From contig NZ_AMZO01000021.1 of assembly GCF_000331515.1 (NCBI RefSeq), forward strand, positions 124,001 through 188,000: a stretch of 64,000 nt of DNA, in the 5' to 3' direction. Shown here in pieces: positions 53,165 through 62,483 of this stretch (its first letter is position 1; each line of letters starts with the position of its first letter). A program made the translations under genes and the position numbers. Source of the stretch: Photobacterium marinum (lineage in GTDB: Bacteria > Pseudomonadota > Gammaproteobacteria > Enterobacterales > Vibrionaceae). The notes under the pieces were generated by a model. The model saw only the letters and a program-made list of their open reading frames with translations, was not told where the DNA came from and made no database searches.

Positions 53165-53673
53165 TTTTAGAAACAGAACGACTTCGTATTCGGCATCTGA
53201 CTGAGCAAGATGCCACATTCGCACTCAAACTCTACACAACAGAGCCTTTCCTGCGTTTCGTCGGAGATAAATCACTGAAAACGGCAGATGATGCCCGTCA
53301 GTACTTACTAAATGGCCCAATCAGTATGTATCAGTCACACGGTATCGGACTTAGCCTTGTCGAAATAAAAGAATGTGGTACACCCGTGGGTATCTGCGGA
53401 CTGATCAAACGAGATACATTGGATGATATCGATATCGGCTACGGTTTCCTGCCAGAGTATTTTAATCAGGGATATGGCTACGAATCCGCTAAAGCGATGA
53501 TGGATTTTGGCCGAAATGAGCTGAAAATCGATAAAATTGTCGCCATCACAACATCAGACAATGATTCCAGTATCCGATTAATTAAACGGCTGGGGCTGAA
53601 TTTTGTCCGCAATATTGAAGAACCTGAAGGTGAGCCTGCTTTGGGGTTATATGAGATAACTTTTAATAGTTAA
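53161..53673 (+). CDS. GNAT N-acetyltransferase (RimJ/RimL-like)
   Basis: 170 residues. MILETERLRIRHLTEQDA is the typical RimL-type start. IDIGYGFLPEYFNQGYGYESAKAMMDFG near 98 holds the acetyl-CoA-binding loop (QGYGYE) and IVAITTSDNDSSIRLIKRLGL the last conserved strands. It probably acetylates a protein N-terminus or a small amine. ATG overlaps the yccS stop, so it is coupled to it. Confidence 0.85.
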   Translation: MILETERLRIRHLTEQDATFALKLYTTEPFLRFVGDKSLKTADDARQYLLNGPISMYQSHGIGLSLVEIKECGTPVGICGLIKRDTLDDIDIGYGFLPEYFNQGYGYESAKAMMDFGRNELKIDKIVAITTSDNDSSIRLIKRLGLNFVRNIEEPEGEPALGLYEITFNS

Positions 53674-53715
53674 GCCATTATCAAAACTACCTCCAGAAAA
53701 GTTGACCACAAAAAT

Positions 53716-53746
53716 AAAGCCCGCCATGAAAACCATGACGGGCTTT
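53716..53746. terminator. Bidirectional terminator between the acetyltransferase and collagenase genes
   Basis: AAAGCCCG (53716-53723) / CGGGCTTT (53739-53746), with inner CATG pairing. Confidence 0.8.
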
Positions 53747-53772
53747 TAACTTCCTTTTGTATAGGCTAACTG

Positions 53773-56037
53773 TTATTTGGTTGTCACATCCAGTTTCAGG
53801 CTTGCACCCTCACTTGAAGGATCGCTAACTACAGTGACATACTGCCAACCGCTTTGTGGGTTGTTGATTGTCAGAGATTCCTGATTGCCTTCATTAGTTG
53901 ACTTAGCAGAGAAGTAATTTGTTTCTGCCCATGTGTAAGGGCTGTAGTAAAGATCAATATTACCTTCACCGTGAGCTGTGTTGATATTGATGCTTTCAAC
54001 ATCATCGTTCACAAAGAAGTAGTAGTAAGCTTTACCGCCTCGGTTACTTACACAAACAGTCTCGCCGTAGTTGACCTGACCGTAGCCATATGGTCCCTGG
54101 TACTTACAGCTGTCCGGCACAACGCTCGGTGTTGGAGTGTTACCACTTAGCGAAGTGTCATCGCTCTGAACAGTCAGCAGCCAGTTGTACCATCTTTGAT
54201 CCAATGAATAACCGATTGATGTATTGATGTAATTCAACCAGCCCTCTGCATCACCTGCACGAGCATATCCCATCAACTGATCAACCATCTCTGGTGCTTC
54301 TTCAAACATGAAGCGAACAGCCAGGTAGCCCCAACGATAGATACGTTCCTGACCGCTAGAGTAATTGTTGTTCATGATTTCACTCAGGCGATAGCTGCGC
54401 TGACGGGCAAAATCGATCGCTTCGTCATAACGGTTTTGGTGAGAGATGTACTCAGCCAGACCTTCTGACCACCAAACAGACTTACCGGTATCTGTACGGA
54501 AGTGATTGAACGGACCATACATATTGAAGCGGCCGTCCAGGTAGTGGATGTATTCATGGCGCAGGTTCCACACCAGAATGTCGTCACGCCAGGTTGCTTC
54601 GTGAGCAATAAAGCGAGCCTGATTACCTTCTACAGAAGGATCACCTTCCAGATACATACCACCGTTATCTGTGCTGATGCCAAATAACGTACCAGCATAG
54701 TTACGGTATTCATCAGCAGAATCGAAGATATTCACTTCCAGGTTGGTATTGAAATCATCAGCCACTGGCTGGTTGTCTGTTTTCAGTACTTTGTGGAACA
54801 AAGTTTCTTCAGCCGCTAACAGATCACAAGACTGCTGAAGCTCAGACTGCGTCATATTCTGAGCACGGATTTTGATGGTATCACTACATGAGTAATGAAT
54901 GCTCAACACCTGATTAGCCAAACCTTCTTTCCAACCGCAGATGTTGAATTTTTCACACTCACCTGGGTTGTACGATTCCAACTGTCCGGCAGCAATTGCC
55001 CATGGGTTTGAATAACGATCAAAGTGAGACATAAAGTCTACGATGCCATTATTGATTTCAGTTTTAAATTCTTCTGGCAACTTCCAGTAGCGCTGATATT
55101 CAAGGAAGCGAGCATACTCTCTCAGCGCATCAGTCGCTTCATAGCTGTATTCAGAGTTATAGATATACTCTGAGTTCGCAACTTTCAACAAAGCCTGACG
55201 AAGCGCGGTATGCTGTTCAGCAGCCTTGGTATAGGTCGCATCCCAGCTAGCACGGTACAGCACGGTTAATGCGCTGGTCAGTGCATTACGGTGTGCCCAG
55301 CTTTGTAAATGCTCAGGACTGAATTCGTTTAAATAACGGGTAACAACATCAACACTCTGGAGATAATTTTTGCTGCTATCCCATGTTGTAAAGAATTCAC
55401 CCAGAGTGCGTCCCTGATCTTCAGTCAGTTCAGAAATATGAGGGTTACGACTATATGCTTCTAACAACGGAAGCATAGCCTGATGTGGTTGGTTATTCTG
55501 ATAAGTGAGCTGATTGTTATTATATTCTACGTAGAATGCACCACGCAGATAATAGAACAAGTTATACATATCATCGCCAGTTGACGAATCATATGTTTGA
55601 GCGATCTGAGCAGCCCTTCTTGCAACATCAATAACTTTAGATGGCTGATAAGTATTTACAGCAACTGAATCATTACGACGATAAAGCTGGCCGATACATT
55701 CACCCGAAGTTTCCCGAATAAAGTTAAATAACGCCTCACCAGATAGTGATGCAAACTTATTATAATCAGGGCAAGTATTGGAATCGGCAAATTCCATCAA
55801 AGAGCGAGTTTCAATTGGTGTTTTCTCGCGAAGTTCAACCTGTGTTGGCGCAGGAATGGTAATCGGAGCCATAATTTCAGCTGGAGACTGAACTTCCTGC
55901 ACTGAAATATCCTGCTCAAAATTAATTACGCCAGATGGTGGTAATGGTTGATGATTCTCAGCATTATTTGCGAAAACCGGACTGCTAGCTAATAAGGAAG
56001 TTATCAATATTGATAATCCTTTTTTGGTAATAGCCAT
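53773..56037 (-). CDS. Secreted M9-family collagenase
   Basis: 754 residues. Signal peptide (about 1-23, ending PVFA). A helical activator domain (~75-440) precedes the catalytic domain with the gluzincin motif HEYIHYLDGRF near 493 and the third zinc ligand in WWSEGLAEYIS about 28 residues later. The C-terminal ~90 residues form a pre-peptidase C-type (PPC) beta domain that binds substrate (GKAYYYFFVNDDVESININTAHGEG). This is the layout of Vibrio microbial collagenases. Likely secreted by type II secretion and used for nutrition on animal tissue. Confidence 0.92.
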   Translation of the reverse strand: MAITKKGLSILITSLLASSPVFANNAENHQPLPPSGVINFEQDISVQEVQSPAEIMAPITIPAPTQVELREKTPIETRSLMEFADSNTCPDYNKFASLSGEALFNFIRETSGECIGQLYRRNDSVAVNTYQPSKVIDVARRAAQIAQTYDSSTGDDMYNLFYYLRGAFYVEYNNNQLTYQNNQPHQAMLPLLEAYSRNPHISELTEDQGRTLGEFFTTWDSSKNYLQSVDVVTRYLNEFSPEHLQSWAHRNALTSALTVLYRASWDATYTKAAEQHTALRQALLKVANSEYIYNSEYSYEATDALREYARFLEYQRYWKLPEEFKTEINNGIVDFMSHFDRYSNPWAIAAGQLESYNPGECEKFNICGWKEGLANQVLSIHYSCSDTIKIRAQNMTQSELQQSCDLLAAEETLFHKVLKTDNQPVADDFNTNLEVNIFDSADEYRNYAGTLFGISTDNGGMYLEGDPSVEGNQARFIAHEATWRDDILVWNLRHEYIHYLDGRFNMYGPFNHFRTDTGKSVWWSEGLAEYISHQNRYDEAIDFARQRSYRLSEIMNNNYSSGQERIYRWGYLAVRFMFEEAPEMVDQLMGYARAGDAEGWLNYINTSIGYSLDQRWYNWLLTVQSDDTSLSGNTPTPSVVPDSCKYQGPYGYGQVNYGETVCVSNRGGKAYYYFFVNDDVESININTAHGEGNIDLYYSPYTWAETNYFSAKSTNEGNQESLTINNPQSGWQYVTVVSDPSSEGASLKLDVTTK

Positions 56038-56361
56038 ACTGATTCCTTTTCTTGATTATTATTTTTCGAGTAGATCTAACCCTCACGAACTGAGTCATGA
56101 TTAAGATCATTTCTGATTTCTGTTGTGAAATTTCTTTTACCAAGAAATTATATTAATCACTCTACAATATATTTGAGACAGACATCACTTGATTTATTTA
56201 TAGGTTCATGCCAAGTTTTGTTTTTTTGAACTTTGTTCCACCAAATAGCTATTTGACGATTTTTTTGTGCTGATTTAGGTGATGAGACTGTTTTTATGAC
56301 TAATATTTATCCTTTTCAGCAGTCATTTATTACCTTAAAAATTGAAATCATCAGTAAAAAT
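56038..56361. other. Collagenase upstream region
   Basis: AT-rich spacer without a gene. CAAATAGCTATTTG at 56242-56255 is a perfect 14-base palindrome about 205 bases before the collagenase start; T-tracts lie on both sides. No other structure seen. Confidence 0.5.
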
Positions 56362-56391
56362 AAAGCCAGCAACTTTTCAGCTGCTGGCTTT
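56362..56391 (-). terminator. Terminator of the MFS-acyltransferase gene
   Basis: AAAGCCAGCA (56362-56371) / TGCTGGCTTT (56382-56391); on the minus strand followed by ATTTTTA. Confidence 0.85.
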
Positions 56392-56414
56392 TATTTACCC
56401 TAGATAGCTATTAA

Positions 56415-58280
56415 TTAACTGGCGATCAGAGCCTGCACTTTCTCCTGCAGTCCACCCGCAGAGACATCAGCCGGGGCGACAGCTTTGTCGGCTACAACTT
56501 CCACTTTTGACCAGAAACGAGATGGCAACGTTGTAAATGCCCGACCGTTACAATGACTGAAGAACGATCCCCAGACACCTTTCAACCCAAGCGGAATAAC
56601 CGGCACAGGATTTCGGCTGATGATCTTTTCTATCCCTTTCTTAAACTCGTTCAACTCACCTGTTTTAGTCAATTTTCCTTCAGGGAAAATACAAACAATC
56701 TCTCCGGCAGCCAGCTCCTCACTCACTTTGTCAAATGCCTGCTGATAAGTTTTCGGTGACTTGCCACGAGCACAAATCGGAATAGTTTTTGCCCATTTAA
56801 AGAAATACTTAACCACTGGGATATTTGCAATGTCTTTGTCCATAACGAAACGTACCGGACGAGGACAGGAACCGGCAATCAGTAAAGCATCCACATAACT
56901 GACATGATTACACACTAATACCGCCGCTCCCTGCTCAGGAATATTTTCCAGATCCTTATGGCTGACACGATAGATGGTATGACTCAATACCCAAATAACA
57001 AAGCGGAGCAAGAACTCATGAACCTGAGAAAACACATACAGTGAAACCAACACATTCAGCACAGAAATCATCAGAAATAACTGCAATATCGAAAGGCCAA
57101 GAACATTCAGCACCAGCACAGCAACCACCGCACTTAGCACCATGAACAAAGCATTCATGACATTATTGGCGGCGATAGTCTGTGCCCGACTTTTTTCTTC
57201 GCTACGTTGTTGAATAAGCGCATTCAATGGCACGACAAAAATACCACCACTTGCACTCACCAAAGCCAGATCTGCAAGTAACCTTATGTTCTCACCATGG
57301 TTCAGAAAAGCCGTAACCGTCATACCTTTTTCTGTGACCAGCTGTTGGCAGGCAAAATACAGATCAAAACCAAAGATGCTGATGCCAAGAGCGCCAATAG
57401 GAATAATACCCAACTCTATTTTTCCACCAGACATTTTTTCACAAATCAGGGAACCTGCTGCAATCCCCACAGAAAAAACGGTCAGTAATAAAGTCACCAA
57501 CTGAGGATTACCACCCAAGAATTCTTTGGCAAAGTTAGGTAACTGAGTCAGGTAAGTTGCACCGATAAACCAAAACCAACTTATTGCCAAAATAGACAGG
57601 AATACAGTACGGTTTTCTTTTGCGTGACGAACGGTGCGAATTAATTGAGAAGCGGGATTCCAGTTCACCGAAAGCTCAGGATCATTGGCTTTCGCATAAG
57701 GGATCGAGCGACTGGCCAAGTATCCAAACACAGACAGCAAAAGTACTGATATCACAACTAACATTGTTGAAAACTCAGAATCAAACAGAAGTCCCGCACA
57801 TACAGTTCCGCCCAAAATAGCGGTAAATGTTCCCATTTCAACAACGGCATTACCACCAACCAGTTCTTTACCATTGAGGTGTTGTGGCATCAAAGCGAAC
57901 TTCACCGGACCAAAAAGTGCAGACTGTGCCCCCATCAGGAATAGCGCCACCAGCATCCCCGGCACAAACTGAAACCACACAGCCAGCGCACCACCGGACA
58001 TAATCACTATCTCTGTAAGTTTAATCTTACGAATTAACGACGATTTCTCGTATTTATCCGCCAACTGGCCACCAATGGGTGAAAGCAGGAAAAATGGAAG
58101 AATAAACAGCCCAGCGGCCAGATTAATCAGTGCGGTACTGGATTCCTGGCTGTACAGCCCTGAAAAAGCAATGAATAACAGCAGCACATTCTTAAACAGA
58201 TTGTCATTAAATGCACCCAAAGCCTGAGTCATAAAAAAAGGCAAAAACCGCTTTTTCCCCAGTAACGAAAACTGATTCAT
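56415..58280 (-). CDS. MFS transporter fused to a PlsC-type acyltransferase
   Basis: 621 residues. Residues ~1-405 are an MFS domain of the LplT kind (ALGAFNDNLFKNVLLLFIAF at the start, LLSPIGGQLADKYEKSSLIRKIK near 62). Residues ~430-620 are a glycerophospholipid acyltransferase with NHVSYVDALL (HX4D form) near 459, RPVRFVMDKD, and IFPEGKLTKTGELNEFKKGIE near 537. In E. coli, LplT flips lysophospholipids inward and Aas re-acylates them; here transport and acyl transfer sit in one chain but the AMP-forming ligase of Aas is missing. It is probably a phospholipid-repair or remodelling enzyme of the inner membrane. Confidence 0.85.
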   Translation of the reverse strand: MNQFSLLGKKRFLPFFMTQALGAFNDNLFKNVLLLFIAFSGLYSQESSTALINLAAGLFILPFFLLSPIGGQLADKYEKSSLIRKIKLTEIVIMSGGALAVWFQFVPGMLVALFLMGAQSALFGPVKFALMPQHLNGKELVGGNAVVEMGTFTAILGGTVCAGLLFDSEFSTMLVVISVLLLSVFGYLASRSIPYAKANDPELSVNWNPASQLIRTVRHAKENRTVFLSILAISWFWFIGATYLTQLPNFAKEFLGGNPQLVTLLLTVFSVGIAAGSLICEKMSGGKIELGIIPIGALGISIFGFDLYFACQQLVTEKGMTVTAFLNHGENIRLLADLALVSASGGIFVVPLNALIQQRSEEKSRAQTIAANNVMNALFMVLSAVVAVLVLNVLGLSILQLFLMISVLNVLVSLYVFSQVHEFLLRFVIWVLSHTIYRVSHKDLENIPEQGAAVLVCNHVSYVDALLIAGSCPRPVRFVMDKDIANIPVVKYFFKWAKTIPICARGKSPKTYQQAFDKVSEELAAGEIVCIFPEGKLTKTGELNEFKKGIEKIISRNPVPVIPLGLKGVWGSFFSHCNGRAFTTLPSRFWSKVEVVADKAVAPADVSAGGLQEKVQALIAS

Positions 58281-58448
58281 AACTTTTCCTCGTTGAAATC
58301 ATCTGTCTTTGTGAGTTGATGTAGTTACAATACAACCCAATCGAACAATGTTCAATTAAAATTTACATTGTTTTTTATCATTGGAGCTAAATCAAGGAAT
58401 TAATGAAACGAGATGAAAGCTGCGATATTGCCAATGACAAAGATAAGA

Positions 58449-58472
58449 AAGCCGTGACTATTGCCACGGCCT
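58449..58472 (-). terminator. Terminator of the TelA-family gene
   Basis: AAGCCGTG / CACGGCCTT arms around 58449-58472. On the minus strand a TTTCTT tail follows. Confidence 0.75.
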
Positions 58473-58500
58473 TAAGATTTAACTGATAAGCAAAAAGCAA

Positions 58501-59577
58501 TCAGGCTTGGGATTCATCAAAAGTTTCCTGTAAAGCAAACTTCAGATCATTTTCAGCTTGTGCCAGGGCCTTACCGGCCTGCTGGCGCTTAACCCTACCT
58601 TCCTTCACATGGTTTAGGGTATTTTTCAGCGTCTCAATAGTCAGTTCATTCACCTTCTGAAGCGACTCAATATCCAGAATACCACGCTGGTAGTTTTCCG
58701 ATATCTGCTCTTCCAAGGCTTTCATTTTTTCAGCATTTTGAATGTACTGCTTATTGGTGTAGTCCTTAATTGAGCGCGTTACCTTCAATGCTTTCTCTTT
58801 TTCAAAATTCGAGATAGCAATCAGGAACTGACGTTTCCACAGCGGAAGGGTGTTATGAATGATGTCCTGGATATCTTCCATGAGCATCTTATTACCTTCC
58901 TGCGAAAGGCGAATTTGCGGTGCGGTCTGAATCGCTGCCATCCTAGTGAGACAAAGATTGTGCACCCGCTTCTCAAGCCGAGACATCACCTGGAGCGCAT
59001 CACGATAAGCCTGGCTGTCCAGCGCATCTCCACTCTGATCTGCTTTATTTTTAAGCTCAACCAACTCAACATTTTTCAGCTTTTCGACACGGATTTGTCC
59101 GGCATGAATATAAATATCCAACTGATGTAAAAGTGACAGGTTTTCCTTGTAAAGCCCGTCCAGTTGTTGAATATCACTGGCTAACTTTACTTCCAGAGCT
59201 TCCAGTTTATCGGCCAGCTCATCCAGCTGACCTTTAATGCTATCGAAGCCTTTGACAAACTTACCAAAAGAGTAGAACAGCTCGCCAATCAGCGGTAAGC
59301 GCGACAAAAAGCTGCCCTTACCCAGCTCATCAAAGTAAGAGCTGCTCATATTGCTAACCATAGCCTGCAAAATTTCACCCGCATCCCCGGTATCTCTAGC
59401 CCTGACATCAGACAGAACCCGGTCAGAAAATGCGGTGATGCTTTGCAACGCCTCTTTGCCGAAAACCAATGTTGAAACCGTATCAAAAGGATTAAGCTGT
59501 TCAGCTAATGCCTCTGCCCGCTGTTTTTCGGTGTCACTCAACCGCACTTCAACAGCTATTGATGATTCTTGTGTCAT
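58501..59577 (-). CDS. TelA-family toxic anion resistance protein
   Basis: 358 residues, nearly all helical. The central region (LPLIGELFYSFGKFVKGFDSIKGQLDELADKLEALEVKLASDIQQLDGLYKEN) and LTRMAAIQTAPQIRLSQEGN...LPLWKRQFLIAISNFEKEKAL are hallmarks of the TelA/YaaN/KlaA family, linked to tellurite and other stress resistance. No membrane segment. No ter genes are near, so the role here is open; cell-envelope stress is also possible. Confidence 0.87.
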   Translation of the reverse strand: MTQESSIAVEVRLSDTEKQRAEALAEQLNPFDTVSTLVFGKEALQSITAFSDRVLSDVRARDTGDAGEILQAMVSNMSSSYFDELGKGSFLSRLPLIGELFYSFGKFVKGFDSIKGQLDELADKLEALEVKLASDIQQLDGLYKENLSLLHQLDIYIHAGQIRVEKLKNVELVELKNKADQSGDALDSQAYRDALQVMSRLEKRVHNLCLTRMAAIQTAPQIRLSQEGNKMLMEDIQDIIHNTLPLWKRQFLIAISNFEKEKALKVTRSIKDYTNKQYIQNAEKMKALEEQISENYQRGILDIESLQKVNELTIETLKNTLNHVKEGRVKRQQAGKALAQAENDLKFALQETFDESQA

Positions 59578-59988
59578 AAGGTTCCTTCTTCACTGTAATT
59601 AGGAAACATCTGCCATCGATTTTGAAAAAGTAGAAATCATCAGCCAATGATTTATCGGAAGGAAAAATAATACTGTTCGTAATTTATTCTTTATTAATAG
59701 GCATCATCCACCAAAGCACCATATGCAATCTAACACACACCAACGATGTAAGTTTTGTCCTAAAAAAATAATTGCGGCTAAATTCACATGTGTTCTGATC
59801 GAATAAAAAAATACATACCCATTATTTCGGTTTGCTCTGGTTTTTCCCAACTACAGAACCAATACAGTACAGAAAACCACCAACAGACCAACTTGAGGAT
59901 ATTTTAACCATTAATTACTTATTTAGTGTTCAATCAAACTAGGTTTAACGGTAGAATCCAGCCTTCCTTTCCGAACAACGCTGTAACC
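59578..59988. other. AT-rich divergent spacer
   Basis: 411 bases between the TelA-family and LysE-family genes. I see no gene, clear palindrome or terminator, only AT-rich promoter-like sequence. Confidence 0.5.
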
Positions 59989-60627
59989 ATGATTGATTTC
60001 TCCATTTTGCCGGTGTACCTGACTGCGGTAATTGCACTTCTGCTGATCCCGGGACCGGATATGTTATTGATTGCCAGCTCCAGCCTGAGCTATGGCAAAA
60101 AAGTTGGTGTCTTTGCCAGCCTTGGTAATGCCACATCTGGCGTAATGCTGACCCTTTTGGCGGCTATGGGCGTTTCAGCCCTGATTGCGATGAACCCGTT
60201 TGCGCTGGAAGTACTTCGTGTACTGGGCGGTGCTTACCTGCTGAAAATGGGCTGGGACTGTATGCGCACCCAGGCAGCCGATGCTCCGGAAGTTGAGCAA
60301 CAGTCTGGCCTGGCGATGACTCTGTACCGCCGCGCTGTGATCAGCAACCTGTTAAACCCTAAAGCTCTGATTTTCTTTGTTCTTTTTCTGCCACAATTTG
60401 TTTCCTCTCAGATAACAGCTACATCTGGTGAACAGATGCTGGTGCTTGGCCTGCTGCTGAATGTACTAGGACTGCTGTTTAACCTGTTTCTGGTCACTAT
60501 GGTCGGTAGCCTAGGACAATCACTGCTGAAGAATGACAAATTCCGAACTAACCAGCATAAGTTTATGGGGCTGATTTTCTTCATTCTGGCTATTTGGCTG
60601 CTGGCATCTCAAATTCCGACGCCATAA
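59989..60627 (+). CDS. LysE/RhtB-family amino-acid exporter
   Basis: 212 residues from ATG 59989; the family start FSILPVYLTAVIALLLIPGPDMLLIASSS fits this choice better than the GTG at 59926. The PGPD motif, SYGKKVGVFASLGNATSG, and NLLNPKALIFFVLFLPQFV near 123 are all family hallmarks. Six membrane segments. It exports an amino acid or similar small molecule; the substrate is not predictable. Confidence 0.88.
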   Translation: MIDFSILPVYLTAVIALLLIPGPDMLLIASSSLSYGKKVGVFASLGNATSGVMLTLLAAMGVSALIAMNPFALEVLRVLGGAYLLKMGWDCMRTQAADAPEVEQQSGLAMTLYRRAVISNLLNPKALIFFVLFLPQFVSSQITATSGEQMLVLGLLLNVLGLLFNLFLVTMVGSLGQSLLKNDKFRTNQHKFMGLIFFILAIWLLASQIPTP

Positions 60628-60646
60628 CCTTGCTTTCCGAATCACA

Positions 60647-60687
60647 TAAAAAAGAGCGCCCGCAAGTTTTGCAAGCGCTCTTTTTAT
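60647..60687. terminator. Bidirectional terminator between the LysE and treC genes
   Basis: AAAAAGAGCGC / GCGCTCTTTTT arms with an internal stem GCAAGTTTTGC-like loop, A-run before and T-run after. Confidence 0.85.
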
Positions 60688-60727
60688 TTAACCAACTGAT
60701 CTTGTTTTTCTGACTGCTTTAAACTCT

Positions 60728-62407
60728 TTACTGCTTATTGATTAGCAAAATACGAGTTTCATAAGGCCGTAGTGCAAAACAGTTACTCGGAGTCTGCTCC
60801 ATCACCTCTCCATAGTTTGACAGTACGTACTCACCTTTTTCAGCTTCAATCTCTTGCGGCAGGAAGCACTCTGCTACTTCACCGTAGTAGTTGTTAATAC
60901 AAACCAGAATTTGAGATTCAGACTCACGTTTGTAACAGAATACTCGGTCACCTTCCGGCATCAGATCGGTATAGTCACCGGTCGTAATCACCTCGATTTC
61001 CTTACGCATCGCAATCAGCTTACGGTAGAAATGGAAGACGGAGTTTTCATCGGCTACTGCTTTATCTGCGTTAATTTCCGGATAATTTGCAGCTACTTCC
61101 AGCCATGGTTGTCCCTTCGAAAAACCTGCGTACTGGCTATCATTCCACTGCATCGGGGTGCGAGAGTTATCGCGCGACTTTTGAGCCAAAATCGCCAGCA
61201 TATCGTCCTCGCTAACACCCTGCTCGTTCACCATGATGTCATACATATTCGTACTTTCTACATCACGGTACTGCTCAATTGAAGTGTAGCCAGGGTTAGT
61301 CATGCCGATTTCTTCGCCCTGATAAACATATGGAGTTCCCTGCATCATATGTACCGATGCAGCCAGCATCTTGGCAGATTCCACTCTGTATTGCTGATCA
61401 TTCCCCAGGCGACTCACGACGCGTGGCTGGTCATGGTTACACCAAAACAATGCGCCCCAACCTTTTGCGTTCAGGCCAAGTTGCCAGTGATTGAAAATTT
61501 GTTTCAACTGATGGAAATCAAACGGTGCTTTGGTCCACTTATCACCGTTAGGATAATCAACCTTCAGGTGATGGAAGTTGAACACCATAGACAGCTCTTT
61601 TCCGTCAAGCGATGAATACTGCTGACAGTGCTCCAGCGTTGTTGACGACATTTCACCGACAGTTACAGAACCATACTTCTGGAAAACGGCCTCACTGATT
61701 TCCTGAAGGTATTCATGAACACGAGGACCATCAGTATAAAATCGACGGCCATCACCGATGTCATCACTCGGGAAGTCCTGCTGTTTGGAAATAAGGTTAA
61801 TCACATCAAGGCGGAAACCATCAACGCCTTTTTCAGCCCAAAAGCTGATGATGTCTTTCACTTCTTCACGAACCTTCGGGTTTTCCCAGTTCAAATCAGC
61901 CTGCTCTTTCGCAAACAGATGCAAGTAATACTGACCGGTTGCTTCATCCAGCTCCCAAGCGTTACCGCCGAATTTCGATTGCCAATTGTTTGGTTCTTGG
62001 CCTTCAACCGGATCTTTCCAGATGTAGTAATCACGGTACGGACTGTTTTTATCGCCCAATGCCGACTTAAACCAGGCATGTTCAGTCGAAGTGTGGTTAA
62101 CCACAATATCCATCACGATTCGGATGTCGCGCTGATGAGCTTCTTCAAGCAGGTGATCAAAATCAGCCATGGTGCCGAAATCTGGATTAATGTTGTAGTA
62201 ATCAGAGATATCGTAACCATTGTCGACCATCGGCGAACAATAGACGGGGGTCAGCCAAATCGCATCCACACCCAATGTATTCAGATAATCGAGCTTTGAA
62301 ATAATCCCTTGAATATCGCCCGTACCCTGACTGCCACTGTCACAAAAGCTTTTAGGATAAATCTGGTAAATAGTAGCCGTACGCCACCATTCGAATTGCT
62401 CTTTCAT
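60728..62407 (-). CDS. treC: Trehalose-6-phosphate hydrolase
   Basis: 559 residues from ATG 62407 (E. coli 551); extending to 62530 would overlap treB and add non-family sequence. GH13 features: WWRTATIYQIYPKSFCDS, DYLNTLGVDAIWLTPVY, VMDIVVNHTS, DGFRLDVINLIS with the nucleophile Asp near 203, TVGEMSS with the acid-base Glu, and NHDQPRVVSRLG. It hydrolyses imported trehalose 6-phosphate to glucose and glucose 6-phosphate. It lies 76 bases after treB on the same transcript. Confidence 0.95.
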   Translation of the reverse strand: MKEQFEWWRTATIYQIYPKSFCDSGSQGTGDIQGIISKLDYLNTLGVDAIWLTPVYCSPMVDNGYDISDYYNINPDFGTMADFDHLLEEAHQRDIRIVMDIVVNHTSTEHAWFKSALGDKNSPYRDYYIWKDPVEGQEPNNWQSKFGGNAWELDEATGQYYLHLFAKEQADLNWENPKVREEVKDIISFWAEKGVDGFRLDVINLISKQQDFPSDDIGDGRRFYTDGPRVHEYLQEISEAVFQKYGSVTVGEMSSTTLEHCQQYSSLDGKELSMVFNFHHLKVDYPNGDKWTKAPFDFHQLKQIFNHWQLGLNAKGWGALFWCNHDQPRVVSRLGNDQQYRVESAKMLAASVHMMQGTPYVYQGEEIGMTNPGYTSIEQYRDVESTNMYDIMVNEQGVSEDDMLAILAQKSRDNSRTPMQWNDSQYAGFSKGQPWLEVAANYPEINADKAVADENSVFHFYRKLIAMRKEIEVITTGDYTDLMPEGDRVFCYKRESESQILVCINNYYGEVAECFLPQEIEAEKGEYVLSNYGEVMEQTPSNCFALRPYETRILLINKQ

Positions 62408-62448
62408 CGTGTATTGCCTGATCGTTAATTTCTTTTCGAAGATGTGGC

Positions 62449-62465
62449 CGCCGGTATAACCGGCG
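62449..62465 (-). promoter_or_regulatory. Hairpin between treB and treC
   Basis: CGCCGGT (62449-62455) / ACCGGCG (62459-62465) with loop ATA. No T-run. Probably a stability or processing stem. Confidence 0.5.
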
Positions 62466-62483
62466 ACCCGAGAGAAGTGTTTG

